6,270 nucleotides of DNA from an uncultured Cellvibrio sp. (GCA_946482385.1 CAMLRI010000142.1:1-6270), one strand, 5' to 3'; positions 1 through 6,270 are shown, counted from the stretch's first letter. The notes: generated by a model not told the origin, from the sequence alone. Numbers and translations are program-made.

Positions 1-200
1 ATAGTGCGCGCACCGGTGATCAGGGTGAGTGCTTTGCCGTAACTCACAGTGCCGCTAAAGCCATCGGCTTTGGCGATGGATAATTCGTTCCAGGCGGCAT
101 CCAGTTCGGAATTGCAGGCATCGCGGTATTGGGTTTTGCCGGCGCAAGCGCCAAGGCAAAGGCTTAACAGGATAAGGGTTGTTGCGTGCAGGGTTTTCAT
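1..200 (-). CDS. Small predicted lipoprotein, 5' part only (runs off the left edge)
   Basis: Reading the minus strand from the ATG at 198-200 gives 66 codons without a stop before the window ends, so the gene is partial at its C-terminus. The protein opens with a short lipoprotein signal: Lys at position 3, a hydrophobic stretch (TLILLSLCL) and a lipobox LGAC with Cys at residue 19, followed by AGKTQYRDAC. The predicted mature protein is therefore lipid-anchored in the envelope. After the signal come NSELDAAWNELSIAKADGF and GTVSYGKALTLITGART, a helical and polar segment that resembles small uncharacterised lipoproteins of Pseudomonas-like gammaproteobacteria; that resemblance is from memory. 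A good ribosome binding site (GGAG, complement of 208-211) lies 7 bases before the ATG and supports this start. It is on the same strand as the kinase but 116 bases downstream of it, and nothing ties it to sugar metabolism. Function unknown. Confidence 0.7.
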   Translation of the reverse strand, partial: MKTLHATTLILLSLCLGACAGKTQYRDACNSELDAAWNELSIAKADGFSGTVSYGKALTLITGART

Positions 201-316
201 CGGCGGTCTCCAAACTTGCTGGCTCTCTTTTGTGTCTAAAGCTCAGTGCGTTAAAACAGAATTTGTGGGGAGTGTCGCAGATGGTTTTACTGCAGGCAAG
301 CGCGGCGGCCAAGGGG
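201..316. other. Intergenic gap between the kinase and lipoprotein genes
   Basis: This 116-base gap holds the ribosome binding site of the lipoprotein gene and presumably its promoter on the minus strand. I see no convincing -35/-10 pair and no clear stem-loop with a T-run, so it is open whether the kinase transcript ends here or reads into the lipoprotein gene. Confidence 0.4.
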
Positions 317-901
317 TTAGGGCAGGGCGGCCCGGGGGACTGTGCTCTGGGTTGGCGGCGCTAAAAAGCGATCCACCAGGGCCAGGGCCTGGCGAAAAAC
401 CTCGGCCTGGGTGGTGTGGACATCAATGGTGCACACATCGGCTTCGCGGCGCGGATCTTCCAGGGATTCAAACTGGCTGTGCACCAGGCGCGGATTGGCA
501 AAATGCCCCTGGCGCTGGTTTACCCGCTCTTGAATGAGCGCCTCATCCCCATCCAAAAATAACACCAGGGTTTTTAACCCGGCATCGCGCACCGCCTGGC
601 GATGGGCTTTGCGCAGGCCGGAAAATGCCAGTACCGAGTGCTCGCCGCGCAGCTTGGCGGCTTGCAGGTGGGTGCACATATTTTCCACCCAGGGTTGGCG
701 CATGGCATCGGTGAGTGGTTCGCCGCGGGCCATGCGCGCTTTGGCTTCATCGCTGTGAAAATCATCGCCATCGAGGAAACGGTAGCCATAGTGGGCTGCC
801 AGCTGCTGCGCCAGGGTGGTTTTGCCGCTGCCGGATACCCCCATCACTATCAACAAACAGGTGTGGGCACTGGGGTTGGAAAGCTGGGGTTGGACGGCCA
901 T
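317..901 (-). CDS. gntK: Gluconokinase (GntK-type, P-loop kinase)
   Basis: This 194-residue cytoplasmic kinase is predicted to convert D-gluconate and ATP to 6-phosphogluconate, feeding the Entner-Doudoroff or pentose phosphate pathway. A Walker A loop GVSGSGKTT spans residues 21-29. The family motif DGDDFH is at 44-49, GEPLTDAMRQPW at 60-71, and the C-terminal SQFESLEDP at 142-150; together these separate GntK from the related shikimate and adenylate kinases. It is longer than usual (about 165-180 residues) through an N-terminal extension of about 13 residues and a proline-rich C-terminal tail. Two motifs diverge: the usual CSALKRxYRD is FSGLRKAHRQ (93-102), and the usual GHFMP is GHFANP (132-137). 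The start at 899-901 is the first in-frame ATG after an upstream stop; its ribosome binding site is weak (GCGAG about 7 bases away). The gene diverges from the LacI-family regulator, and its job fits disposal of the gluconate released by the GH94 enzyme. A related aldonate as substrate cannot be excluded. Confidence 0.88.
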   Translation of the reverse strand: MAVQPQLSNPSAHTCLLIVMGVSGSGKTTLAQQLAAHYGYRFLDGDDFHSDEAKARMARGEPLTDAMRQPWVENMCTHLQAAKLRGEHSVLAFSGLRKAHRQAVRDAGLKTLVLFLDGDEALIQERVNQRQGHFANPRLVHSQFESLEDPRREADVCTIDVHTTQAEVFRQALALVDRFLAPPTQSTVPRAALP

Positions 902-972
902 AGGGTGTCTCGCTGGATCATTATGCAGGCTATTAAATCATATTTATTTGATGGCGCGATAGTCGCCCCGAC

Positions 973-988
973 ATGATAGCGCAATCAT
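973..988. promoter_or_regulatory. Candidate LacI-family operator, 16-base CG-centred palindrome
   Basis: The sequence ATGATAGCGCAATCAT is palindromic except for one A:A pair, with its centre on a CpG step (C980/G981). LacI-family operators are typically 14-20 base palindromes with a central CG. It lies between the two divergent promoters, just upstream of the predicted -35 of the regulator gene, where it could serve either direction. That the neighbouring regulator binds it is inference. Confidence 0.45.
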
Positions 989-993
989 TTGTG

Positions 994-1023
994 TTGTGTT
1001 ATGGTGTTATCGACTTTTATAAA
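994..1023 (+). promoter_or_regulatory. Predicted sigma-70 promoter of the regulator-transporter-phosphorylase operon
   Basis: A -10 hexamer TATAAA (1018-1023, 5 of 6 matches to consensus) lies 18 bases after a poor -35, TTGTGT (994-999, 3 of 6). Transcription would start near 1030, leaving a leader of about 20 bases before the regulator ATG. The -10 sits inside the 1006-1037 palindrome, which would suit repression by steric block. Confidence 0.35.
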
Positions 1024-1037
1024 TAAAACTCGATAAC
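1006..1037. promoter_or_regulatory. Candidate operator, 32-base imperfect palindrome over the -10
   Basis: The arms are GTTATCGA (1006-1013) and TCGATAAC (1030-1037). The inner part is also symmetric, TTTTAT and ATAAAA around a central AA, and the only mismatch is the C at 1014 against the C at 1029. The left arm extended by one base, TGTTATCG, equals a half-site of the E. coli GntR operator as I recall it (TGTTA, then C or T, then CG). The element covers the predicted -10 and transcription start. It could be two half-sites for a LacI-family dimer or a pair of overlapping sites; the central AA is unlike the usual CG-centred operator, so the exact binding mode is uncertain. Confidence 0.4.
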
Positions 1038-1048
1038 CAGCGGCAAAA

Positions 1049-2080
1049 ATGGGCAAAAACTCTCGAACGGATAAGAAAGTAACCTTGGTTGATGTGGCAA
1101 AGTCGGCCGGTGTTAGTGCAATCACTGTGTCTCGCGCCATCAATTACCCAGACAAGGTATCCCCGGTGCTGCGCCAGCAGGTGCAGCAGGCTATTGAGCG
1201 CCTGGGCTATATCCCCAACCAGTTCGCCAGCTCCCTGGCCTCGGCCAAATCCCGCGTCGTCGGTGTGGCCATCCCCTCCCTGACCAACGTGGTATTTACC
1301 GATGTGCTGCGTGGCATTTACGAGGTGCTGGGCGCGGCCGGCTACAAGGTGCTGATGGTGGATACCCACTACTCGCCCCTGGAGGAAGAAAAACTGGTGC
1401 GCGCCCTGCTGAGCCAGGCGCCCGAGGCGATGATCCTGACTGGCGGCGAGCAAACCCGCAGCTGTTTACAGCTACTGGAAAAGGCGGCCATTCCCATAGT
1501 GCAATTGATGGAGTTATTGCCCCAGCCGCTGGACATGAATATCGGCTTCTCCCACTGGCAGGCGGGCTACGATGTGGCCAGCTTTCTGCTGGGCCAGGGC
1601 TATAGCCGCATAGGGTTTATTGGGGCGCGTATGGATGCGCGGGTGCAGCAGCGTTTGCAGGGCTATCGCACCGCCCTGGAAGAGGCAGGGGTTTATCTGC
1701 CGGCCGCTGTGGCGACAACCCCTGAGCCTTCCTCCATCGGCGCCGGCGGCGACTTGTTGCGCAGCCTGATGGCCGCTACCCAGGGCAAGGTGGATGCGCT
1801 TTTTGCCGCTAACGACGACCTGGCTCTGGGCGCCTTGTTTGAGGCCCAGCGTATGAATATCCGCGTGCCCGGCCAGCTGGCAATTTGCGGTTTTAACGAT
1901 ATAGAGGCAGCGGCCTATGTGAACCCCTCGCTCACCAGTGTGTCGGTGGGGCGTTATGAGATGGGGGTGAAGGCGGCGGAGATGATTGTGAACTGCCTTG
2001 CGGGCGAGCGGCCGGCGCAAGCGGTTGTCGATATGGGCTATCGCATCCAGGAGCGGGATTCCACCCGCCTGCGCCGTTAA
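1049..2080 (+). CDS. LacI-family transcriptional regulator, GntR (gluconate repressor)-like
   Basis: This is a 343-residue DNA-binding regulator. The N-terminal helix-turn-helix spans about residues 11-32 (VTLVDVAKSAGVSAITVSRA), followed by LGYIPN (52-57) and the hinge helix (58-67). The rest is a periplasmic-binding-protein-like ligand and dimerisation domain. Several segments match E. coli GntR as I remember it: SLTNVVFTDVLRGIYEV, IPIVQLMEL, NIGF, FIGARMDARV and NDDLALGALFEAQR. This points to gluconate or a related aldonate as effector, rather than a galactoside. The family normally represses until ligand binds. The ATG at 1049 starts the protein at the expected distance before the helix-turn-helix. 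The gene leads an apparent operon (34 bases to the transporter) and diverges from a gluconokinase gene, so it probably controls both directions through the palindromes at 973-988 and 1006-1037. Effector identity is inferred from homology and context. Confidence 0.9.
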   Translation: MGKNSRTDKKVTLVDVAKSAGVSAITVSRAINYPDKVSPVLRQQVQQAIERLGYIPNQFASSLASAKSRVVGVAIPSLTNVVFTDVLRGIYEVLGAAGYKVLMVDTHYSPLEEEKLVRALLSQAPEAMILTGGEQTRSCLQLLEKAAIPIVQLMELLPQPLDMNIGFSHWQAGYDVASFLLGQGYSRIGFIGARMDARVQQRLQGYRTALEEAGVYLPAAVATTPEPSSIGAGGDLLRSLMAATQGKVDALFAANDDLALGALFEAQRMNIRVPGQLAICGFNDIEAAAYVNPSLTSVSVGRYEMGVKAAEMIVNCLAGERPAQAVVDMGYRIQERDSTRLRR

Positions 2081-2102
2081 GGCGCAACAATTAATAATAA
2101 GC

Positions 2103-2107
2103 AGGGG
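2103..2107 (+). promoter_or_regulatory. Ribosome binding site fixing a GTG start for the transporter
   Basis: AGGGG lies 7 bases before the GTG at 2115-2117. The reading frame stays open back to an ATG at 1998 inside the regulator gene, but that extension has no similarity to transporters. The next in-frame ATG falls after the first transmembrane segment. The Shine-Dalgarno sequence therefore settles the start at 2115. Confidence 0.75.
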
Positions 2108-2114
2108 TTATCCA

Positions 2115-3767
2115 GTGACAGCGCAACATATTTCTACCGCCCCCCAGCAGGGCCATGGCGACCGTTTGGCGCGCTTAAGCTGGCGCGAGCGCATCGGCTA
2201 TGGCCTGGGCGATGCCGGGTTTAATTTTTACTGGACGATTATCGGCTCCTACCTGGTATTTTTTTACACCGATGTGTTCGGCATCAGCGCTGCCGCTGCC
2301 GCCACTATGGTGACAGTCACCAAAATTATCGACGCCATTACCGATCCCATCATGGGCGGTATTGCCGACCGCACCCACACCCGCTGGGGAAAATTCCGCC
2401 CCTATTTGCTCTGGGGCGCACTGCCGATGATGGGCGCCGGCGTGCTCACCATGAGCACGCCGGATTTGAATGAAACCGGCAAATTAATTTGGGCCTATGC
2501 CACCTACAGTTTGCTGATGCTCTGCTACACAGTGCTCAACATGCCCTACAACTCGCTGTCGGCGGTGCTCACCGGCAATATCCAGGAGCGCAACACACTC
2601 AACAGCACGCGGTTTTTCTTCGCCTACTTCAGCGGTATTTTGGTGGGCGCCGCCACGCCTGAATTGGCAGAATATTTTGGCGATGGCGACCGCTATTCGG
2701 CCAAGGGGTGGCAGTTGACCATGGTGGTTTATGCGGTGATTGCCTCGCTGTTATTTGCGGTGACTTTTTTCACAACCCGCGAGCGCATTCAGCCCCATGC
2801 CAGCCAGGAAAAAACCAATCCCCTGCAAGATTTAAAAGACCTGTTGACCTGTCGCCCCTGGATGATTCTGTTCGTCTTGGCCCTGGTGTTTATGGTTGCC
2901 ATGACCTTGCGCAGCAGCTCGGCGGCCTATTACTTCCGCTATTTTGTCGAGCGCCCGGATTTGCTTGGCAATTACATCGGCTTGCAAATGGCGGGCTTGA
3001 TGCTGGGCGCGATGCTGGCGTCCACCGTAACCCGCTACATCGACAAGCGAAAATTAATGATGGCATTAATGGTAGTGGTGGCGAGTTTATCCATCGCCTT
3101 TAGCTTTGTGCCCAAGCCGGATAGCCTGGGTGTGGTGGATATTGCCAGCAACGACCCGCTGCAGCTGGATGCCAAGCATCTGCTCGGCAGTGACGCGGCG
3201 GAAGGCGATAGCTACCAGTGGCTGCGCCACGACAAAATTTTTTGGATTATTAAAGAGCGGGTGCCCCTGGCCGAAACCGGTGCGGTGCTGAACCTGGCTG
3301 ATGCCAAGGGGCAGGTGATTAGTGTGCAGCGCATCCGCGCAACCGGTGAAGTGCAAGACAGCGCCGCTTTGCCCGCTGAAATTTTATGGATGTTTGCGCT
3401 TAATATTCTGATCAGTATTGCCCTGGGCTTTAAACCACCTATCACCTGGGCCATGTACGCCGATGTGGCGGATTACAACGAATGGAAAAATGGCCGCCGC
3501 GCCACCGCTATGACCTTTGCGGCAACTACCTTCTCGCAAAAAATCGGCAGCGCCGCCGGCTCCGCTTTGATGTTGTCGGTGCTTGCCCTGATGGGTTATC
3601 AAGCCGGGCAAATGCAGGCAGGGGCATCGCTCGATAGCATCGTCTACATGCAAACCATTGTGCCTGGCCTGTTTGCTTTGCTTACCGCGCTCTCGCTGAT
3701 TTTTTACAACCTGAGCGACAAACAGCTGGAAACTATCCAGCTGGAGCTTAAGGCTCGTCACGCATAA
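2115..3767 (+). CDS. GPH-family (MelB/XylP-like) sugar:cation symporter with a periplasmic insertion
   Basis: This 550-residue inner-membrane transporter of the glycoside-pentoside-hexuronide:cation symporter group (MFS superfamily) starts at a GTG. About 12 transmembrane segments can be seen. Family signatures are YTDVFGIS (51-58), DAITDPIMGG (73-82), the cytoplasmic loop DRTHTRWGKFRPY (85-97), NMPYNSL (142-148) and YADVADYNEWKNGRRAT (448-464). Asp73 and Asp77 align with MelB Asp55 and Asp59, which bind the coupling cation. Typical members have about 460 residues. The excess here is largely an insertion at about 335-420, between the predicted ninth and tenth segments in a loop that should face the periplasm. 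It contains LRHDKIFWIIKERVPLAETG (370-389) and an acidic and polar stretch before it. Position between a GntR-like regulator and a GH94 enzyme without a signal peptide suggests it imports the intact disaccharide, most likely cellobionate. The substrate is inferred from context only; cellobiose or gluconate remain possible. Confidence 0.88.
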   Translation: MTAQHISTAPQQGHGDRLARLSWRERIGYGLGDAGFNFYWTIIGSYLVFFYTDVFGISAAAAATMVTVTKIIDAITDPIMGGIADRTHTRWGKFRPYLLWGALPMMGAGVLTMSTPDLNETGKLIWAYATYSLLMLCYTVLNMPYNSLSAVLTGNIQERNTLNSTRFFFAYFSGILVGAATPELAEYFGDGDRYSAKGWQLTMVVYAVIASLLFAVTFFTTRERIQPHASQEKTNPLQDLKDLLTCRPWMILFVLALVFMVAMTLRSSSAAYYFRYFVERPDLLGNYIGLQMAGLMLGAMLASTVTRYIDKRKLMMALMVVVASLSIAFSFVPKPDSLGVVDIASNDPLQLDAKHLLGSDAAEGDSYQWLRHDKIFWIIKERVPLAETGAVLNLADAKGQVISVQRIRATGEVQDSAALPAEILWMFALNILISIALGFKPPITWAMYADVADYNEWKNGRRATAMTFAATTFSQKIGSAAGSALMLSVLALMGYQAGQMQAGASLDSIVYMQTIVPGLFALLTALSLIFYNLSDKQLETIQLELKARHA

Positions 3768-3821
3768 TTTTTTTGGTTTATTGCGTTATCTATTGTCGAC
3801 TTATCTGCTGCCGAGATATTT
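3768..3821 (+). other. Spacer between the transporter and phosphorylase genes
   Basis: A run of seven T follows the transporter stop, but the only nearby stem (GAGC 3744-3747, GCTC 3753-3756) ends 11 bases before it and is short, so I do not call a terminator. GTTATC (3785-3790) and GTCGAC (3795-3800) recall the arm sequence GTTATCGAC at 1006-1014, but no full palindrome forms. No convincing promoter is seen, so co-transcription of the three plus-strand genes is the simplest reading. Confidence 0.35.
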
Positions 3822-6185
3822 ATGCCAACAACTCTACTCAACCCCAGTGCCAGCGGCGAGCGCTACGAGCTGCACAGTCCCACGGCCATGCCGCGTGCCG
3901 CCGGTTTTTTGTGGAACCAGCGGATGATGATCCAATCCACTTGCCGCGGTTATGCAGTTGCGCAATTTATGCAGCCGGAGCCAGCCAAATACGCCTATGC
4001 GCCCAACCTGGAAGCTAAAACCTTTATGCAGCCAGAGCAGCCCTATTATGCGCATCACCCCGGGCGTTTTTTTTATGTTAAAGATGAAGAAACCGGCGAA
4101 ATTTTTTCGGCGCCCTATGAGCCAGTGCGCGCTGCCTACGAGCATTACCGGTTTTCCGTTGGCAAAAGTGATTTGCGCTGGACGCTGCGGGCATTGGGTA
4201 TCGAAATAGAGTTAACCCTTTCCCTGCCGGTGGCGGATGTGGTTGAGCTTTGGGAGGTAAGGATTGTCAACCGCTCGCAGCGCGGCCGCCGTATTAGTGT
4301 CTACCCTTATTTCCCGGTGGGTTATATGTCGTGGATGAACCAGTCGGCGGAGTATCGTGCAGATTTGGGCGGTATTATTGCCAGCTGCGTTACGCCTTAC
4401 CAAAAGGTGGCGGATCACTTTAAAAATAAATTCTTCAAAGACAAAACTTTTTTTCTGCACGAGCGGCCACCAACCGCCTGGGAGGCAAAGCAGGAGGCGT
4501 TTGAAGGTGAGGGCGGCCTGCACAACCCCTCCGCGCTGCAACAGCAAACCCTGGCCGGGGGCGATGCGCGCTACGAAACGCCGGCGGCCATTTTGCAGTA
4601 CCGTTTGGCCTTGCCCGCCCATGGCGATGAGACCTATAGATTTATATTCGGCCCCGCGTTTGATGATGCCGAGGTGCAACATTTGCGTTCGCTGTATTTG
4701 AGCGAGCAGGGGTTTGCCCGCGCGAAAGAGGCCTATGCCGCTTATATCGCCAGTGGCAGCGGTTGCTTAACCATCAAAACTCCCGATACCGAGCTGGATA
4801 ATTTTGTAAACCATTGGCTGCCGCGCCAGGTGTTTTACCACGGCGATGTCAACCGCCTCACCACCGATCCGCAAACCCGCAACTACCTGCAAGACAACAT
4901 GGGTATGGTTTTTATAAAACCGGAAGTTACCCGCGCTGCATTTTTGCACGCGCTTGGCCAGCAGGAGGCATCTGGCGCTATGCCCGATGGCATTTTGTTG
5001 GTGGAGGGCGCCGAGCTTAAATACATCAACCAAATTCCGCATACAGACCACTGTGTATGGTTGCCAGTTTGTTTAAAAGTTTATTTGGATGAAACCAATG
5101 ACTACGCCATTCTGGATGAACTGGTGGCGGGGCATGATGGCAAAAGCCTGAGTGTGTTTGAGCGTATCAGCAGTGCCATGGATTGGCTGTTGCAAGCGAG
5201 GGATGAGCGAGGTTTGAGTTTTATTGCCCAGGGCGATTGGTGCGACCCCATGAATATGGTGGGCTACAAGGGCAAGGGGGTTTCGGGCTGGCTGTCGCTG
5301 GCCACAGCCTACGCCTTGAATCTATGGGCGGATGTGTGCGGTAAAAAATCCCGCACTGATGCACAGCAAAAATTTATTGCCGGCGCGCAACAAATTAATG
5401 CGGCGGTCAATCAATACCTGTGGGATGGCGCTTGGTTTGGGCGCGGTATTACCGACGACAATTTGGTGTTTGGTGTAAGCCGCGATCAACAGGGGCGTAT
5501 TTTTTTAAACCCGCAAAGTTGGGCGATACTCAGTGGTGCTGCCAGTGAAGAGCAGCGTAAAAAAATGATCGCTGCGGTGGCGGAGCAATTGGAGTCGCCC
5601 TATGGTGTCGCTATGCTGGCTCCGCCCTACAGTGCCATGCGCGACGATGTGGGACGGGTTACGCAAAAACATCCTGGCTCGGCGGAAAATGGTTCTGTGT
5701 ATAACCATGCGGCGGTGTTTTATATCTACAGTTTGTTAACCGTTGCCGAGCAGGATCGCGCCTATCACTTGTTGCGGCAAATGATTCCAGGCCCGAGTGA
5801 GGCGGATTACCTACAGCGCGGGCAATTGCCGGTGTTTATTCCCAATTATTATCGCGGCGCCTATAGGCAATATCCGCGCACGGCGGGGCGCTCGTCGCAG
5901 CTGTTTAATACGGGTACTGTGTCCTGGGTGTATCGCTGTGTAGTGGAGGGAATTTTTGGGTTGCAGGGCTGCAGCGATGGCCTGCGTATTTGCCCGCAAT
6001 TGCCTTCGGCCTGGCAGCAGGCGAGTGCGGTGCGTGAATTTCGCGGAGCGCGCTTTGTAGTGAATATTCGCCGCGCGGCTGTGAGTGAAGTGCAAGTGAG
6101 CTGTAATGGGCTGCGCCTTGCCGATAATTGTGTGCGCAACCCTGTGGCCGGGTGTGAATATCAGCTGGACGTGCTGCTTCCCTGA
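3822..6185 (+). CDS. GH94 phosphorylase, probable cellobionic acid phosphorylase (EC 2.4.1.321)
   Basis: This 787-residue inverting phosphorylase is predicted to convert 4-O-beta-D-glucosyl-D-gluconate and phosphate to alpha-D-glucose 1-phosphate and D-gluconate. No signal peptide is present, so it acts in the cytoplasm. The layout is that of GH94: an N-terminal beta-sandwich (to about 300), a helical linker, an (alpha/alpha)6 barrel (about 320-720) and a C-terminal beta-domain. The family RDxLQD motif appears as RNYLQD (353-358). The catalytic acid is Asp472 in GDWCDPMN (471-478), equivalent to the Asp of ADWNDCLN in cellobiose phosphorylases. His629 (YNHAA) and Thr699 (NTGTVSW) are likely phosphate contacts. 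Arg612 and Lys616 in [10 protein letters not shown] have the same spacing as the Arg609 and Lys613 I recall as gluconate-binding in the Saccharophagus enzyme. Length fits cellobionate phosphorylases and is shorter than most cellobiose phosphorylases (about 810-830). It follows the transporter by 54 bases; its ribosome binding site is weak. Cellobiose phosphorylase is the main alternative, but the neighbouring gluconokinase and GntR-like regulator argue against it. Confidence 0.88.
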   Translation: MPTTLLNPSASGERYELHSPTAMPRAAGFLWNQRMMIQSTCRGYAVAQFMQPEPAKYAYAPNLEAKTFMQPEQPYYAHHPGRFFYVKDEETGEIFSAPYEPVRAAYEHYRFSVGKSDLRWTLRALGIEIELTLSLPVADVVELWEVRIVNRSQRGRRISVYPYFPVGYMSWMNQSAEYRADLGGIIASCVTPYQKVADHFKNKFFKDKTFFLHERPPTAWEAKQEAFEGEGGLHNPSALQQQTLAGGDARYETPAAILQYRLALPAHGDETYRFIFGPAFDDAEVQHLRSLYLSEQGFARAKEAYAAYIASGSGCLTIKTPDTELDNFVNHWLPRQVFYHGDVNRLTTDPQTRNYLQDNMGMVFIKPEVTRAAFLHALGQQEASGAMPDGILLVEGAELKYINQIPHTDHCVWLPVCLKVYLDETNDYAILDELVAGHDGKSLSVFERISSAMDWLLQARDERGLSFIAQGDWCDPMNMVGYKGKGVSGWLSLATAYALNLWADVCGKKSRTDAQQKFIAGAQQINAAVNQYLWDGAWFGRGITDDNLVFGVSRDQQGRIFLNPQSWAILSGAASEEQRKKMIAAVAEQLESPYGVAMLAPPYSAMRDDVGRVTQKHPGSAENGSVYNHAAVFYIYSLLTVAEQDRAYHLLRQMIPGPSEADYLQRGQLPVFIPNYYRGAYRQYPRTAGRSSQLFNTGTVSWVYRCVVEGIFGLQGCSDGLRICPQLPSAWQQASAVREFRGARFVVNIRRAAVSEVQVSCNGLRLADNCVRNPVAGCEYQLDVLLP

Positions 6186-6221
6186 AGGCGAATTTAATGG
6201 GCCACCAAGGCTTACTTTGTC

Positions 6222-6248
6222 CCGTCCTAAAATAAGTTGACGGTTTTT
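6222..6248 (+). terminator. Possible rho-independent terminator after the phosphorylase
   Basis: CCGTC (6222-6226) and GACGG (6239-6243) can pair as a 5-base stem with a 12-base loop, directly followed by TTTTT and then GTTT. It lies about 37 bases after the phosphorylase stop, where an operon terminator is expected. The stem is short and the loop long, so the call is weak. The same stretch also looks like the edge of a repeated or insertion element. Confidence 0.35.
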
Positions 6249-6270
6249 GTTTAAGCCAGCTCCCACAAAG

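Larger units (their letters stand above)
902..1048. promoter_or_regulatory. Divergent regulatory region between the kinase and regulator genes
   Basis: These 147 bases separate two divergent genes of the same predicted pathway, so they should carry both promoters and the operators of the LacI-family protein. The segment is more A+T-rich than the genes. Two palindromes are annotated separately, at 973-988 and 1006-1037. Two 8-base direct repeats abut between them: TGTTATGG (997-1004) and TGTTATCG (1005-1012). On the minus strand, TATGAT (complement of 937-942) could be the -10 of the kinase promoter, but I find no good -35 at the right distance. The regulator start codon has only a weak ribosome binding site. 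Confidence 0.6.

Noticed and set aside
49..537. Plus-strand open frame of 162 codons across the lipoprotein and kinase genes
   Set aside because: It runs antisense to both the lipoprotein signal sequence and the conserved end of the kinase and resembles no protein family.
937..952. ATCA/TGAT inverted repeat near the kinase promoter as an operator
   Set aside because: The arms are only 4 bases, the centre is A+T rather than CG, and such pairs are common by chance in A+T-rich DNA.
1007..2020. Long minus-strand open frames opposite the regulator (1007-1453, 1514-2020)
   Set aside because: They mirror the coding strand of a clear LacI-family gene and are His/Gln-rich, as expected of antisense frames in G+C-rich genes. 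No family is recognisable.
1998..2114. Upstream extension of the transporter frame, overlapping the end of the regulator gene
   Set aside because: The 39 extra residues are the out-of-frame reading of the regulator C-terminus, have no membrane-protein character, and lack a good ribosome binding site. The GTG at 2115 has AGGGG 7 bases upstream.
3744..3774. Terminator between the transporter and phosphorylase genes
   Set aside because: The stem has only 4 base pairs, lies inside the transporter gene, and ends 11 bases before the T-run, which does not fit a rho-independent terminator.
5811..6266. Minus-strand open frame of 151 codons opposite the end of the phosphorylase
   Set aside because: It lies almost entirely antisense to conserved GH94 sequence, and its composition (Arg, His, Ala, Gln) is typical of a shadow frame.
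1..6270. CRISPR array, tRNA or rRNA genes, phage or toxin-antitoxin genes
   Set aside because: No regularly spaced repeats, cloverleaf-like segments or rRNA-like sequence were seen, and nearly all the window is accounted for by metabolic genes.

Overview
The window reads as bacterial chromosome from a cellulose-degrading gammaproteobacterium, most likely Cellvibrio or a close relative such as Saccharophagus. This is inferred from gene content, moderately high G+C, and the style of the predicted proteins; no marker gene is present, so the genus is a judgement.

Layout. At the left edge (positions 1-200, minus strand) is the 5' part of a small predicted lipoprotein gene, cut off by the window. 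It is followed by a gluconokinase-type kinase gene on the minus strand (317-901). A 147-base divergent regulatory region (902-1048) separates this from three plus-strand genes: a GntR-like LacI-family regulator (1049-2080), a GPH-family sugar:cation symporter with a GTG start (2115-3767), and a cytoplasmic GH94 phosphorylase that best fits cellobionic acid phosphorylase (3822-6185). The last 85 bases hold a hairpin with a T-run that could be the operon terminator or the edge of a repeated element.

How the genes fit together. The four central genes form a coherent pathway for an oxidised cellulose disaccharide. Cellobionate (4-O-beta-glucosyl-gluconate), the aldonic acid expected from oxidative cellulose cleavage by LPMOs or dehydrogenases, would be imported intact by the symporter. 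It would be split by phosphate in the cytoplasm into glucose 1-phosphate and gluconate, and the gluconate would be phosphorylated to 6-phosphogluconate by the divergent kinase. The LacI-family protein resembles E. coli GntR along its whole length, so gluconate or a related aldonate is the likely inducer. Two palindromes in the shared intergenic region are candidate operators, one of them lying over the predicted -10 of the regulator-transporter-phosphorylase operon.

The enzyme class and the pathway idea are established knowledge from cellulolytic bacteria. Less explained are the roughly 85-residue insertion in a predicted periplasmic loop of the transporter, the divergent substrate-side motifs of the kinase, and the operator architecture.
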